A stretch of 41,733 bases of DNA, taken from positions 1-41,733 of the forward strand of contig LPNZ01008685.1 of NCBI GenBank assembly GCA_001655205.1. The letters run 5' to 3'. The stretch comes from Lenisia limosa. Its lineage: Eukaryota > Breviatea. The notes under the pieces were generated by a model, which ran no database searches, was not told the origin of the DNA, and worked only from the letters and a program-made list of their open reading frames with translations. A program made the position numbers and the translations under genes. Shown in pieces: positions 1-10,349 of the stretch (its first letter is position 1; each line of letters starts with the position of its first letter).

Positions 1-113
1 GATAACACAACAAACAAACACCGCCTCCAAGTAGAACAAACAAAAAAACTGGTGAAAAACTGTGACAAAAGTTGACAGTAGTTGTTAGGGCGGTAGGGCT
101 TCTGCCAAGTGAA

Positions 114-2947
114 ATGGGGGCAGGAGCTACAAAGCTTGTCACCCATGTGGATGACCTGATGCAACTAGGATGTGGGAGGGGTGGGTGACTCAGGCTTGTT
201 TGGTTTCATTCTCCTTTCCATGTTTCTGGTCTCTATTAATAATCAGAGGGTCACAGACTGTTTTTTTTTCCCACTCCATAGTCTCCTACACCGAAGTGGA
301 GATTTTGCGACACCAGTTCAACTCATACGATATTGAGCGCACAGGGATGATACCAATTAAGTGCGTTGGGGGTAATTATTGTTAATCAACTGCTCAATAT
401 CAGATATTCCTCTTTGTTTTGTTTGTTTCTTTTTCATAACCCAAGCACACAAGCTCACGTTTCAGGCCTCTTGTAGACCAATTTCCGCAACTCCAAACGT
501 CACCGTACTCTGAGCGAATACTGGGTATGTTAACTCCAAAGCTGTTCCCTCCAAGTTTAGAATACTTGGTTAAGATTTCAATGTTCTTTTGTATTTCTGA
601 CTAAATGAGAGAAGTTGACCCATGATAGAATTGATGCTGGCACGGTCTAAAGAAGAAGCCTCGTCAAAGGAAGTGGAGCCGCCGGTGAAGGCAAAGAAGA
701 AGAGGAAAAAGAAAGGGCAACAAGAGGGTTGGGGGATAATAATATAGTATACATAATACATATACTACATATCATATCATATATAAATATGTTATAGTAT
801 ATATAGTATATATATATATATGATATTCAACTATTACATCAAATTAAATGATATGCCATATCATATATTATATATAATATTATATATCATATATGATATA
901 CTATTATATGATATACTACATTATTACATTATATCATGTGCCCTAGGGATTTCCATTTTCATCATTTTCCCCTGGGATTTTTTTTTTGTTTCTTCCTTTG
1001 TTTCTTTTTTTTATTTTTTTTTTATTTTCAGTGTTCCGAGTGACTTAGAAATGTTGTATGTGAATTTATTTAGAGAGAACATGAATCAAGAAACACGAAA
1101 GAACAACGATAGAAAATTATAAATGTCACTGCCCTAGGAGACGTTGCGGGTGGGTTAGTAGTCCCTGAGACAAATTCTAACCTTTTCGTCGAAAAGAGCA
1201 ACGTCTTTCTCGGAGAAAGATCCCGCTTTGGTACGGGATCTCATCGTATTTTATGTGTGTCAATAAGAAAGAAGAACAACAGAGCGGAGAATCAAAGAGC
1301 AATCAGAGAAAGTACAAGACTTAGACTGAGGGGTTCGCAATCATAGTTGCATCCTCTTTCTCAAGTCCAGAAATACGACTGTCCTTCACAGAGCAAAACC
1401 ACTCCGACCAACCGTCTTTGGGAAATATAAAAAAAGCTGATGAGCTTTCCAACCTGATGCTTCCTTACGTTGGAACCCCCATCTAAGAGAATGGAAACTC
1501 GCTTTCCTTGAATCTTTTTTCCCAATAAAATGATAAATCTAGAAGAGTAGAAAATATCTTCAAAAAGTACGGCAAACCTCAAAACCGCCTCTAAACGCAA
1601 TATTCTTGACAAGCCAGCTATCGGGAGTGAACCAGCTTTAGTCAAAGCAACACTTAAACACTTAATTGTTAGTATATTAGACAGGCAATCAATGACAAAA
1701 ATGTGCTATGCTCCTTAATCATTTGAAATGATAGCCAAAAAAACATGTATACACTGTGCTCCATCATACCAAAGAAATGGGGAGGCAACGGCTGAGCAGG
1801 AGATCGCAAGTATACACATCTACACGAGAAATCCCTCAAGAATGGTGAGATGTTTCACTTCTTCCTTTGGAATATTTTTGGCAGTCTCATGTCAGTACCA
1901 TAGATATTACTAGGCCTCACTGGTGCGTTACCATTATTGCAACTCATCGTGAAATAATAATAAATTTTTTAAAAAAAGGGGGGGAATATAATTTTTTTTC
2001 TTTTTCTCGAAAACAACTTTCGAGGTGTGGGAGGGGGGGGGGTCGTCGGCCGGGTCCGACAGCCACCCACCCAGCCACCCGGAACACTGCTTTTTTTTTT
2101 TTCTTCTTTTTTTCTTCTTTTGTTCATTATCATATACTATAGTAGCTATATATATTTTATTTGATTTTGAATCAGTGCATCCCCAGTCAAAATTTATTAA
2201 TTTGGTATCTGGTCGAAGCCGTCCACACCATCTCTCTTATAAGAGATATGGATTGATATTATAGTTTGCATTATAATGTCTCAGTTCCTCACACAGTAGA
2301 AGCCCCTGTCGTTGAAGACCGGATAGATTTTTTTGCATTCGCGGCCACGCTATTTCTTTTTTCTCAGCACGCCACTCCAGAGCAAAGGCTGAAGGGTTGG
2401 TTTTTGATCCTGTAGTGGGCCACAAATTTGAGCTTGAAAGACATCATTAAATGTTAATCCATGTAATGGTCTTTTTTGACACTTTTAGCGATTTTCTCAG
2501 TGATTGACTTTGATGGTGATGGCATTTTGGAGGCTGATGAGGTTGAAGACTTCATTGCTTTTTTGAACCCTAATATGACTGAGGTCTGAGGGAAAGAGAA
2601 ATAGAGAGTCTTTATTTACTGGCTTTTATGAGATGAGAATCAGCATTGTATTAATAGTGTCAGGAAGAAGTTGGCACTGCAACTAACAAAGTGCTCTTTG
2701 CCGCTGGAGATGATGTATGGGTTGCAGTCATTTTTTTGAAAATCATACCTAAAATTGTGCAGTAATATGAAACCAAATTTATTGCACATATATTTACATC
2801 ACACATATTATCATGATATCATATTATCTTATTATTCTTCAGGACCAAAAGACCAAAATCTCACAGAACTCTTTTGTGGCCTTATTAGTCAATCATCCAG
2901 CTATTCAAAACATGTTTGTTGACCTGAGCTTGGGGACAAAGAAATAG
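114..2947 (+). CDS. Calcineurin B-like EF-hand protein, 7 exons
   Basis: Exons 114-171, 282-360, 466-524, 2297-2395, 2489-2583, 2664-2714 and 2843-2947 join in phase at GT-AG sites to give a protein of about 180 residues ending in SLGTKK. This matches the calcineurin B/CHP/CIB family in length and layout. The N-terminus is MGAGAT, a candidate N-myristoylation signal as in calcineurin B. An EF-hand-like helix carries EVEILRHQFNSYD with a degenerate loop. IDFFAFAATLFLF and then PEQRLKAIFSVIDFDGDGI form the central part, and DFDGDGILEADE is a canonical calcium loop. The last loop (GDDDQKTKIS) is degenerate. It probably acts as a calcium-sensing regulatory subunit or adaptor, but which subfamily cannot be settled here. 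Intron 3 (525-2296, 1772 bp) is far longer than the other introns and holds repeat debris. The gene converges on the MgtE-like gene, stops 126 bp apart. Confidence 0.85.
742..930. repeat. AT-rich ATATCATAT/ATATGATAT island
   Basis: About 190 bp made almost only of A and T, built from words such as TATCATAT, ATATGATA and TATAGTATA in both orientations, so it is rich in imperfect palindromes. Similar islands occur at 16925-17060, 32836-32912 and 41107-41245. Each seems to lie inside an intron. Confidence 0.7.
1182..1241. other. Three consecutive perfect hairpins
   Basis: Stem 1 is CTTTTCG (1182-1188) with CGAAAAG (1190-1196). Stem 2 is TCTTTCTC (1204-1211) with GAGAAAGA (1213-1220). Stem 3 is AGATCCCG (1218-1225) with CGGGATCT (1234-1241), with an 8-base loop. 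Stems 2 and 3 overlap by three bases, so they compete. The block is GC-richer than its surroundings. It could be part of a mobile element or a structured RNA; I do not recognise it. Confidence 0.5.
1361..1645 (-). pseudogene. Possible retrotransposon protease fragment
   Basis: A 94-codon minus-strand frame contains GKKIQGKRVSILLDGGSNV. This resembles the core of retropepsin-like aspartic proteases of LTR elements (hydrophobic, then Asp-x-Gly-Ser, preceded by a G-x-I-x-G-x-x-V strand). The usual DTG/DSG triad reads DGG here. No gag, reverse transcriptase or integrase frame is visible nearby, and the segment lies inside an intron of a plus-strand gene. It is probably a decayed fragment. A chance frame is the alternative. 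Confidence 0.3.
2204..2231. repeat. 28-bp dispersed repeat, copy 1
   Basis: The word starting GGTATCTGGTCGAAGCCGTC and ending in CACACCAT recurs at 33851-33878 with three mismatches over 28 bases. Both copies lie in unusually long introns that carry other repeat debris. They are probably an end or conserved block of the same mobile-element family. Confidence 0.65.
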
Positions 2948-3073
2948 ATCTTTGGTTTCATTCTTCTAACTGATTTTATTATTTATGCTGATTTCTTATT
3001 TTGAATGGGCCTAGCAATCTGTGAATATTGAAAGAATTCTATTTATAAATGCAAATGTACCTTATGAATGGGA

Positions 3074-4761
3074 TCACCACGAAAGTGCTAGGGTAGCCAT
3101 CCAACAAAATACCCAAATTCCAACAAGGTCCATGATCACCTGAAATAGTCAAAAGGAATGAGCGTTTCCTTCACTTTGATAATTTTTGAAGAAATCTCGA
3201 TTCAGACAGTTTGCATACTGGGATTTTCAAATTTCAATTTTCAAATAATCAAATTATAATCAACATATCACTTCACATTTCAGCTGAAAAAGAAAAAAAA
3301 GTTAAAGTCAAAATTTGAAAAAACAATTGAAAATTGAAAAGTCTATGTATGTGACCTGAATATTGAAGCGTCTTTTTGAGATCGGAGCATTTTCTCATCT
3401 TACCTCAATTGTTGGTGGTGATTGCTGAACCGATAATCCAAAAAAGCGAAATGCAAAAGGCAGCAGTACTCCCTACTCAATAAGTTATGTTGCTTTTTTG
3501 TTTTGTCTCCTACCAAAATTGCTCCCATTGAGACAATAACTGCCAAAGACGCTCCAACAACTACTGAGTCCTGAAAAGTACCTTCTTTGAACAGCAGCAC
3601 CCGAAAGAAGCCAACAAGTGCAAGAATCCCACCTAAAAGTTGAAAAGGACATTCACATTCAATTTCACCAAATGCAGAAACCAGAAAGACTATTCAAGTA
3701 ATTGAAACTATGAAAAATTTCACCGATTGTAAACCACTAACCCATAGCTGCTGCAATAACGGCCTGCTCCCAAAACACTCGATTTCTGTTATGTGGACCT
3801 ATTCGTCCCACAGCCAACGAGCAAATCACCTGAATAGTCAAATCCCAATCACAATACATGTTAAACCCATCATACTCGGACTGCACTTTGGTTTCCTGCA
3901 TTACCGCCTGTACCAACCTAATTATTGTCACAAAAAAATTCACAACACTGAACTTTCTCACATTACCTACCATGACTGCCAAAAATGAAGCAACGACAAA
4001 GTTTCTTTTTACTGTGTCCTCGTAGTACTCCAAAATGAGAACACTCATGGACTAAAAGAATAAGCAAAGCAAACGTAAATCTTCAGAAAGCAATTTTCAC
4101 AAACCTGAAGAAGAAGCAATCCAATCAACCAGGGAGCACGTGAAATGAGACCCTCTGAAAGGCTCTGGCAAGTTACCAATACAACATATTTACCACATGT
4201 TTGTAATGAAATGTCACAATTTTAGTAGAAGTTTCAAATTGCATTCAATGCCTCACTTGGAATGGCGAGGTGTCTTTACGCTGAAGGCCACAGTGTGGGT
4301 CTGGCGCGGGAGTCTCGTCTTCAAAAGGACGGTTACATGATGGACAACACTACTTCGTGAGTATGCGTATTATTTGTCATGTTCCAACTATCTGTAGTTA
4401 TGATACTAGGATCAAGTCTTAATCGAAGTGATTTGTACTCCTTCTCATGGTGATTCCATGATGACACAGAAATACCACTAACCTTTTTGATGTCCTGGGG
4501 CATATCAATGATAGCGCTAAGTGGGGTATGTGTCCGTGTCATCTCAATTTCTGGGAATACCGTAATACCTTTTCCTATAATCTTTCTATTAATTCTTTAT
4601 GCAATATTTATCAAGAGGTACAGGAAATTAAAGTAGGAACAAGGGAAAGAAAAAGGAGGAAGAATGAAACAGTTACCATAACTTACCATAAAGGGAAATT
4701 CAACCGTTGGTTTAGTTAACCAAATGGTCTTTTGAAAAATTTTGTCACTTCGATTTTGCAT
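3074..4761 (-). CDS. MgtE/SLC41-type magnesium transporter
   Basis: The start ATG is at 4761 (MQNRSDKIF) and the stop TGA at 3074-3076. Exons read on the minus strand rebuild an MgtE integral membrane domain: APWLIGLLLLQSMSVLIL, then YYEDTVKRNFVVASFLAVM, then the signature exon 3876-3917 VGTGGNAGNQSAVR, then VICSLAVGRIGPHN, then hydrophobic helices GILALVGFFRVLLF and VVVGASLAVIVSMGAILVG, then LPFAFRFFGLSVQQSPPTIE and finally VIMDLVGIWVF. G-N-A-G-N-Q is the pore-region hallmark of the family, and SPPTIE-VIMD matches its fifth-helix region. The domain predicts Mg2+ or other divalent cation transport across a membrane. The N-terminal part (about 100 residues, with CPSC upstream of RPFEDE) matches nothing I recognise, and its exon joins around 4300-4500 are uncertain. 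PIG-M lies upstream on the same strand, the only tandem pair in the window. Confidence 0.85.
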
Positions 4762-4915
4762 TGATTATACATACTTATCTGTAATAGCAAAATGAGAAAA
4801 GTAATGAGCTACAGATGTACACCCTTGGACAAATGAAAGAGATTTCTATCAATAAAAAACAGGAAAGATCGCAATCACACTCTTGGTACGGATCAGGAAA
4901 TAATTAAACACTTGA

Positions 4916-7145
4916 CTAATCTTCCTTCTTTTGCTGTTCTGACTTAACCTCAGCTGTTTCCTCTTCATTTATCCATTGAGTGAGCGTCCCATTGGTGAAC
5001 AGCGGCATTGACTTGTGGTGTCGGATGAACTCGGACAAAAACCAGATATTAGCAAGGAAGAAAGCGCATCCTGCATACCTGAAACTGTCATGGGGAGGGG
5101 GGAGGGAGCAAGAAACATAAGAAACTTAGAAGTATCAAGAAGGAAAATTGAAGAAAGTCATTTCCATCGATACTGGAAGCAGACAGAAACCCAACAGACC
5201 ACATTCTCAGGAAGGTGTTTTCACCAACAAACTCAAAGAGATAGGCGTAATACAACCATGTTCCCTGCAGAGTTAAGTGCGAGAACACAACAGTGATACT
5301 AAGAAGTGTATAGATGAAGAAAGAAAATACAGCTTATCCCCTTGTGTTCAGTGTATTACATTGTACTGTCCATTTGAATCATACACCACCTACACAAGTT
5401 CCAGCAAATGCTACACTGAGCATAATGCACTTCTTGATGGTGATAGATGAAGAAGGAATAACGAGGGGAAGAACTGCTAGGTACCACACGAAGTACTGGA
5501 GAGGTTATTGTAATTGCCCAGTTAAGCTGTAACCTTACTTGGATGGTGATGACCTTGTTGTAGGTGACAAAGGCAATTGTTTGGGCAAACACAGTGAAAG
5601 CAAGGTCTCCACGGTATCTGTATGCAATTGCTTGGAGATAAACAAAACAGCGCAACGGACAGCTTACTGATGGTAAGAATGAGCTGAGGGAGGAAGGTTG
5701 CAATAGCAGTTACGGCAGATGAAGGGTCGTCAAAGGTGAGGTAAAGGTAGTAGAAGTAAACAGAGAAGTTGTGGCGGTGGTCTTTTCGCACGATATGGTA
5801 GAGATACGTCTCATAGAGGAATTCCCACCCGTACCTTGTCAGTAAAATGAAAGCACAAGAAAATAAAACACTTACATGAGGTACAGGACACCAGTGAAAA
5901 AGAAAAAGACGGATGCTGAAATAAATGTGAATTTGAAGCGACTAGCAGTGCATTCAAATCGAACTCGATCCCAGAACTTGGTAGGGAAGGCTGTCACCAC
6001 ACTGAACTATGAACTTCTGTTTCACATAATAATAAAAAATAAAACAAAGCGCTTGCACCTCAAATCCTCAAATCCAAAATATGTGCAAGTTCTCAAGATG
6101 CAAGCGTACCCCTCATAGTGGGGTCCAAGAGCGAAGAGATAGGGAATAGCGTAGAGAATGGGGTAGATCTTCAGGTGAACTGAGAGACCTATAGAATCAG
6201 AAAAGTGGGTCATAAGAGGACAAACCATAAAGTACAGCTGATAAAACGAGGCGCTTGGCGGCCAGAGCACAAACAGCACCCACAACAAAAAGGCCAATCT
6301 AAACAATAATCAGAATGATAACCACAGCTCAAGCTGAAAGGGAAGGCTACACTTATCACATTTACCACCAAAAGGAGAAAACACAAAGATGCAACACCAT
6401 CCCGCCAACAATACTCTCGGCATTTCCACGAGTAGAAACGTTGATACAGAGGGGGTTCAAGACATAAAGGGCAACACACCTATTTGTTGATCACATTAGG
6501 AAGAAATAATAACGAAAATGTATATATCAGACCAAACATTAAAGGACTGATGTTGGAAAGAGTCACACCCAATCATTTTCCAGTAAAAATCACGCATTAT
6601 AAAGCTAACTACATGTTAAAGAATTCCTACATAACGGCCTTGGTTCTGTCAATGTTCCGGCTAATGAGAAATCTGTAACACATCCATCCAATGAGAAGGT
6701 CCGCGATGCAAAACACAATCTAAATTATCAGACCATAACACTTGTGGAAAAAGCTTTCCTCTAGCAAACCTTTCCAAAAGACATGAAGAGGAAGATATTC
6801 GGTGTCATAAAGAAGGCACTAAATGAATGATGAGAACTATACAAAACAAAAGAGATGAGAAAGCCGAAATCTTACAGCAGAGGAGTGTAGCGATAGGTTG
6901 TTCTTCTGAATGGTGAATTTCCCTGAGTTACATGACGAGCAGCATCAGTGAAGACTTTGTAGTCAATATCTGTGTACTTCACAACCACTAAAAAGTAAAC
7001 GCCAAGATGACAATCAGGGAAATCAGATAACACCACACAACATACTTGTCCTGTCCTGCCATTCTCCATAAATCAAAAACAGAACGCGGATTAAGATTCC
7101 CAGCCACATAACGTGGGATACTGTGACGGAGGACAGCTTGAACAT
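4916..7145 (-). CDS. PIGM: GPI mannosyltransferase I (PIG-M/GPI14)
   Basis: This ER multipass enzyme adds the first mannose to GlcN-(acyl)PI in GPI-anchor synthesis. The start is ATG at 7145 ([14 protein letters not shown]) and the stop TAG at 4916-4918. About twelve exons join to give the family landmarks in order: [10 protein letters not shown], then [19 protein letters not shown] with the luminal acidic motif, [58 protein letters not shown] with [53 protein letters not shown] and [13 protein letters not shown]. All match PIG-M closely. The C-terminus ends in KKED, a dilysine ER-retrieval signal. One intron is only 37 bp (6189-6225). It is divergent from MOB1, 382 bp away. Confidence 0.95.
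6189..6225 (-). other. 37-bp mini-intron in PIG-M
   Basis: On the minus strand it starts GTTTGTCC and ends TCTATAG. Removing it joins LYG to LSVHLKIYP in frame, exactly as the PIG-M family requires. It is among the shortest introns I can fix in the window. Confidence 0.8.
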
Positions 7146-7527
7146 CTTGATGTTGATATGTCAATAATCCCTAAAAAAAATGAACTCTATTTATCTCTCG
7201 AGCAATCCAACCTTCTTCCCCCCTTTTAATTGTAATGGGGAATAAGTATGAGAGAAGAAAAGAAGATAAAGGGGAGAGAAAGAGAGAAAGCGGGGGAAAA
7301 GGCAGCGGATTCCTGTTTTTTGCTTCCCCAGGTTTAATTAAATAAAAGCACTTGTCTCATTTTCATTCCCACATTACCACATACTCTCATATTCTTGTCA
7401 AATTCTCACAAATTCTTGTTCTTTTTAACGATATTTCAATAGGATTTGTGGATCTGTGCTGAAATTTTTGAGTAGTTGTTCCGTGACCCTACCTTTGAAG
7501 CTTTCTAAGCCTGCATAACTGCAAAAA
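7146..7527. promoter_or_regulatory. Divergent intergenic region, PIG-M / MOB1
   Basis: This is 382 bp between two start codons. It holds a purine-rich block around 7250-7305 (GGGAGAGAAAGAGAGAAAG and neighbours) and AT-rich flanks. It must contain both promoters. I see no recognisable TATA box or other defined site. Confidence 0.5.
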
Positions 7528-9031
7528 ATGTTCAAAAACAGAAAGTAAGGGTCCATTTTTTGTTGAAAACACTAACTGCTCCTAGAACTGCTTTCCCTCT
7601 CAAAGCTAAGGTATGATCAGTTCCCCCTTTTTCTTTGCTGTTTCCTCTTATATTTATTTTTCTCTTATTTTTCTCTTTAGAAAGGCCATGTAACACCCAA
7701 GCATGAAGAATTACATACTGTGTCACAAGAAACTCTTGGATCAGGTTGGGGAAGAAGGTTATTTAGAAACGATATATAAGAAAATAGAACAAGTTCCACA
7801 ATTAAAGTACTCTGAAAAATCTTAAATTAATTGGAATTTAACCTTCAAGGAAACCTTAAGGCGGCAGTAAAGCTTCCCAAGAATGAGGAACTAAATGATT
7901 GGCTTGCTGTTCATGGTGAGCAGTGTTTTATTCGTATTTATTCAGACTCTGTTTTCACGTGCAGTGGTCGATTTCTACAACCAGATCAATATGCTCTATG
8001 CCACTATTTCAGAGTTTTGTACCGATGAAAAATGCCCGCAAATGAATGCTGGATCAGAGTAAGCTGAGAGATGGCTATTTGCTGTACAAAACAATTCTAA
8101 TTTTCAAGAGCCACATATCTGTGGGCTGATGGTGACAAAATTAAGAAGCCGATTGAGTGTTCGGCCCCAGCCTATATTGGTTTGTGAGGAGGGGGGTACC
8201 AGCGAAATTGTGATGGATAACAGGGTCGATGACTAAGAATTATATTTATTTATAATTATTCACATATTAGATTCGTCTCGTTTCTACACTCTTTCCACTG
8301 TCCTATACTAATAATTTCAGACTATCTTATGGAGTGGGCTACCTCAATAATGGAAGACAGTACCATTTTCCCTTCAACAACAGGTATTTTTTTTGTTGTT
8401 GTTGTTTTCATTTCTTATTGCTACATCATTGTCTTTCTTTGATTGCGTATTGCCCACTCTCTTTATTGCGCTTACCTTTACAGATCAACCCTTCCCCAAG
8501 CACTTCCACTCAACAGTCAAGCGTATCTTTAAGGTTGGCTATGTATTGAGTTACCAACCAAATTATGACTGTTAATTCTGTGTTCTTGCTTTAATTTTCC
8601 ATGATCAAATTTTACTCTTGTCAAGCGTTTCTTCCGCGTGTTTGCTCACATGTACCGTGTGCACTTCCAAGATATTGAGTCTCTTGGTATGGGGCTTCTG
8701 AGGATTGACGGGCTCTTCTATCCACTATCTAAGGTCTCATCAACGGCCTTTTCCTTACTATTTCAGGAGAGGTGGCCCATATCAACACAATGTTCAAGGT
8801 AGGTGTTGAAATCTCAACCTATCCATGCCAGTGCATTCATTGCTTACCTCATTTACTGTCACTGACCCCTGCAGCATTTCGCTTTGTTCGTGACAGAGTT
8901 TAATCTTGTGAGCATATCTCTTGAACGTTTTTTGAACCCAAATTTAACCTGTTGTCTTTACTAATCCTCTTTAGATCGACATCAAGGATATGAGTCCCCT
9001 CGAAGAGCGTGTGAACAAAATCCTTGAGTAG
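7528..9031 (+). CDS. MOB1 kinase activator
   Basis: The start is ATG 7528 ([14 protein letters not shown], split over two small exons) and the stop TAG 9029-9031, with about ten exons. The product is about 210 residues, normal for MOB1. Landmarks are [35 protein letters not shown], the zinc ligands in [78 protein letters not shown] (the His zinc ligands), [18 protein letters not shown] and [15 protein letters not shown]1 binds and activates NDR/LATS kinases in the Hippo and mitotic-exit networks. The acidic surface residues around ELNDWLAV that bind the kinase are kept. It converges on ARPC3, with 153 bp between stops. Confidence 0.95.
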
Positions 9032-9184
9032 TTTAATTATCTTCAATAGCAAAAAAAAGCAAATAATAGCTGTACAGTATGGTTTTATCAAGAATGTATT
9101 TTTATGTCCTGAAAGCCGAGTGTTCAAGTAAATAACCCCAAATTATATACATAATTTTTAAATAAAACCAACGAACGAGAACCC

Positions 9185-10071
9185 CTAGTTGAGAGTCATG
9201 TTCATGAACTTCTTCTTAGAGAAGCAGAACCAGTACTTCGACTGAGATCCATCCTCGAGGAAAGCAACTTCACAGAAGCGGTTGGCGCACTCCTTACGGG
9301 CTTCAGTAAAGTATTGACGGAAAGAATCTGGAGATGTGAAAGGAAGTAAAACATTTTAAAAGTGCTGGAAATGATCGAGTGAAAAAAAAAAAAAAAGAGG
9401 GAAGCCGCTTACCGGACTCGCTTCTGGACTCGGGGTCCTTAGCAAAACCACCAAGAGCGAAACCATTGTCACCAGGAACCTTGAAGCCCTGAGAGGTGAG
9501 AAGAAAAGTTGGGAAAAGACACAGCTTCAGAAATTCGCAGCAGACCTGGATAGCATGCTGGAAAAGCTGCTTCTTGGCATCAGCCTTGTTCTTGATGTTC
9601 TGGAGGAATTATTCAAAAGAAGGAATCCACTATCCTCCAAATAAATAATTATAACTCCAAATTCAAACATATGTATCTTAAAAAGTACAAAACTCCGCAT
9701 ACTTGGCACTTAGCGAGGCAAGAAGAAACAAAGAGAGTCATATAGATAAGAGTACGGTCAGCGCCGGTCTTGACCTCGTAGTTGCGGAAAAGAACATTAG
9801 CCTTGAAGAGATTGAAGGTCTCATCAATGATATCGATGTTCTCTGCTGAAAAAAAGTTAATTGTTTTTTGTTTCCTTTTCAAAGTTACCTGATCTCTTGC
9901 CGTCAGTGCGGTGAGGGAGAAGAGAGAAGCCGCAAACCTCACGGCAGTTGGTTTCTGTCAAAGAGCTGTGGTAGGCACCCTATACTGTCAATTCTGCTTA
10001 TATTCATTAACTGAAACTGCAGCAAAGGGATTCATATAAAAAATAATAAAAACAACCATTCTTACAGTCAT
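9185..10071 (-). CDS. ARPC3: Arp2/3 complex subunit 3 (p21-Arc)
   Basis: The start ATG at 10071 lies on a two-codon first exon (MT) spliced to GAYHSSLTETNCREVCGF. The stop is TAG 9185-9187. The order GAYHSSL, SLLPHRTDGKR, NIDIIDETFNLFKANVLFRN, YEVKTGADRTLIYMTLFVS, FKVPGDNGFALGGFAK, FRQYFTEARKECANRFCEV and KYWFCFSKKKFMNMTLN matches ARPC3 from end to end, at the usual length of about 170-180 residues. It bridges Arp3 within the seven-subunit actin-nucleating complex. About five introns are present. Its start lies 278 bp from the divergent LRR gene. Confidence 0.95.
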
Positions 10072-10349
10072 TGTGATTTCTTGTAAAGAAAGGGGGGAAA
10101 AGGGACGTAACTGCTAACTAATCAACAACCAAGACGAAAATAAAAAATAAATAAAAATGTTTAAATACAATTTTTCTAATCAAAACTAATCATCTTTTAA
10201 AGAGCTGGAGTGGAGACAGTCAGTGCTTCACCCGATAAATACAAGCAAAATATAGTTTTATTTACCATTTATGTATTAATCACGTAGTATAATGTAGCTA
10301 AGCACAGTGAGTTAGGACTAGATTCTCTTTTCAGAGAACTTGAAGCGCA

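Larger units (their letters stand above)
525..2296 (+). other. Expanded 1.77-kb intron of the EF-hand gene
   Basis: The donor GTATGT at 525 and the acceptor ACACAG at 2296 are fixed by the reading phase, since one leftover base plus TA makes a valine codon before EAPVVEDR. Typical introns here are under about 110 bp. Inside lie an AT-rich island (742-930), poly-T tracts, three clustered hairpins (1182-1241), a minus-strand retropepsin-like fragment (1361-1645), a 10-G run (2033-2042) and a copy of a dispersed repeat (2204-2231). It looks like one or more old transposon insertions. Confidence 0.75.

Noticed and set aside
91-100. TAGGGCTTC as a further MITE end
   Set aside because: Similarity stops after nine bases and there is no partner terminus or duplication.
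570-761. Plus-strand exon-like text with a basic KAKKKRKKKG stretch
   Set aside because: The EF-hand gene joins perfectly from 524 to 2297, so this would break the phase. Low-complexity purine-rich sequence is the simpler reading.
820-1122. 100-codon frame through the AT island and poly-T
   Set aside because: Composition-driven, with runs of I, Y and F; only its last 29 codons look protein-like and nothing supports them.
2211-2220. GGTCGAAGCC as a tRNA/SINE B box
   Set aside because: No A box at proper distance and no cloverleaf could be found around either copy of the repeat.
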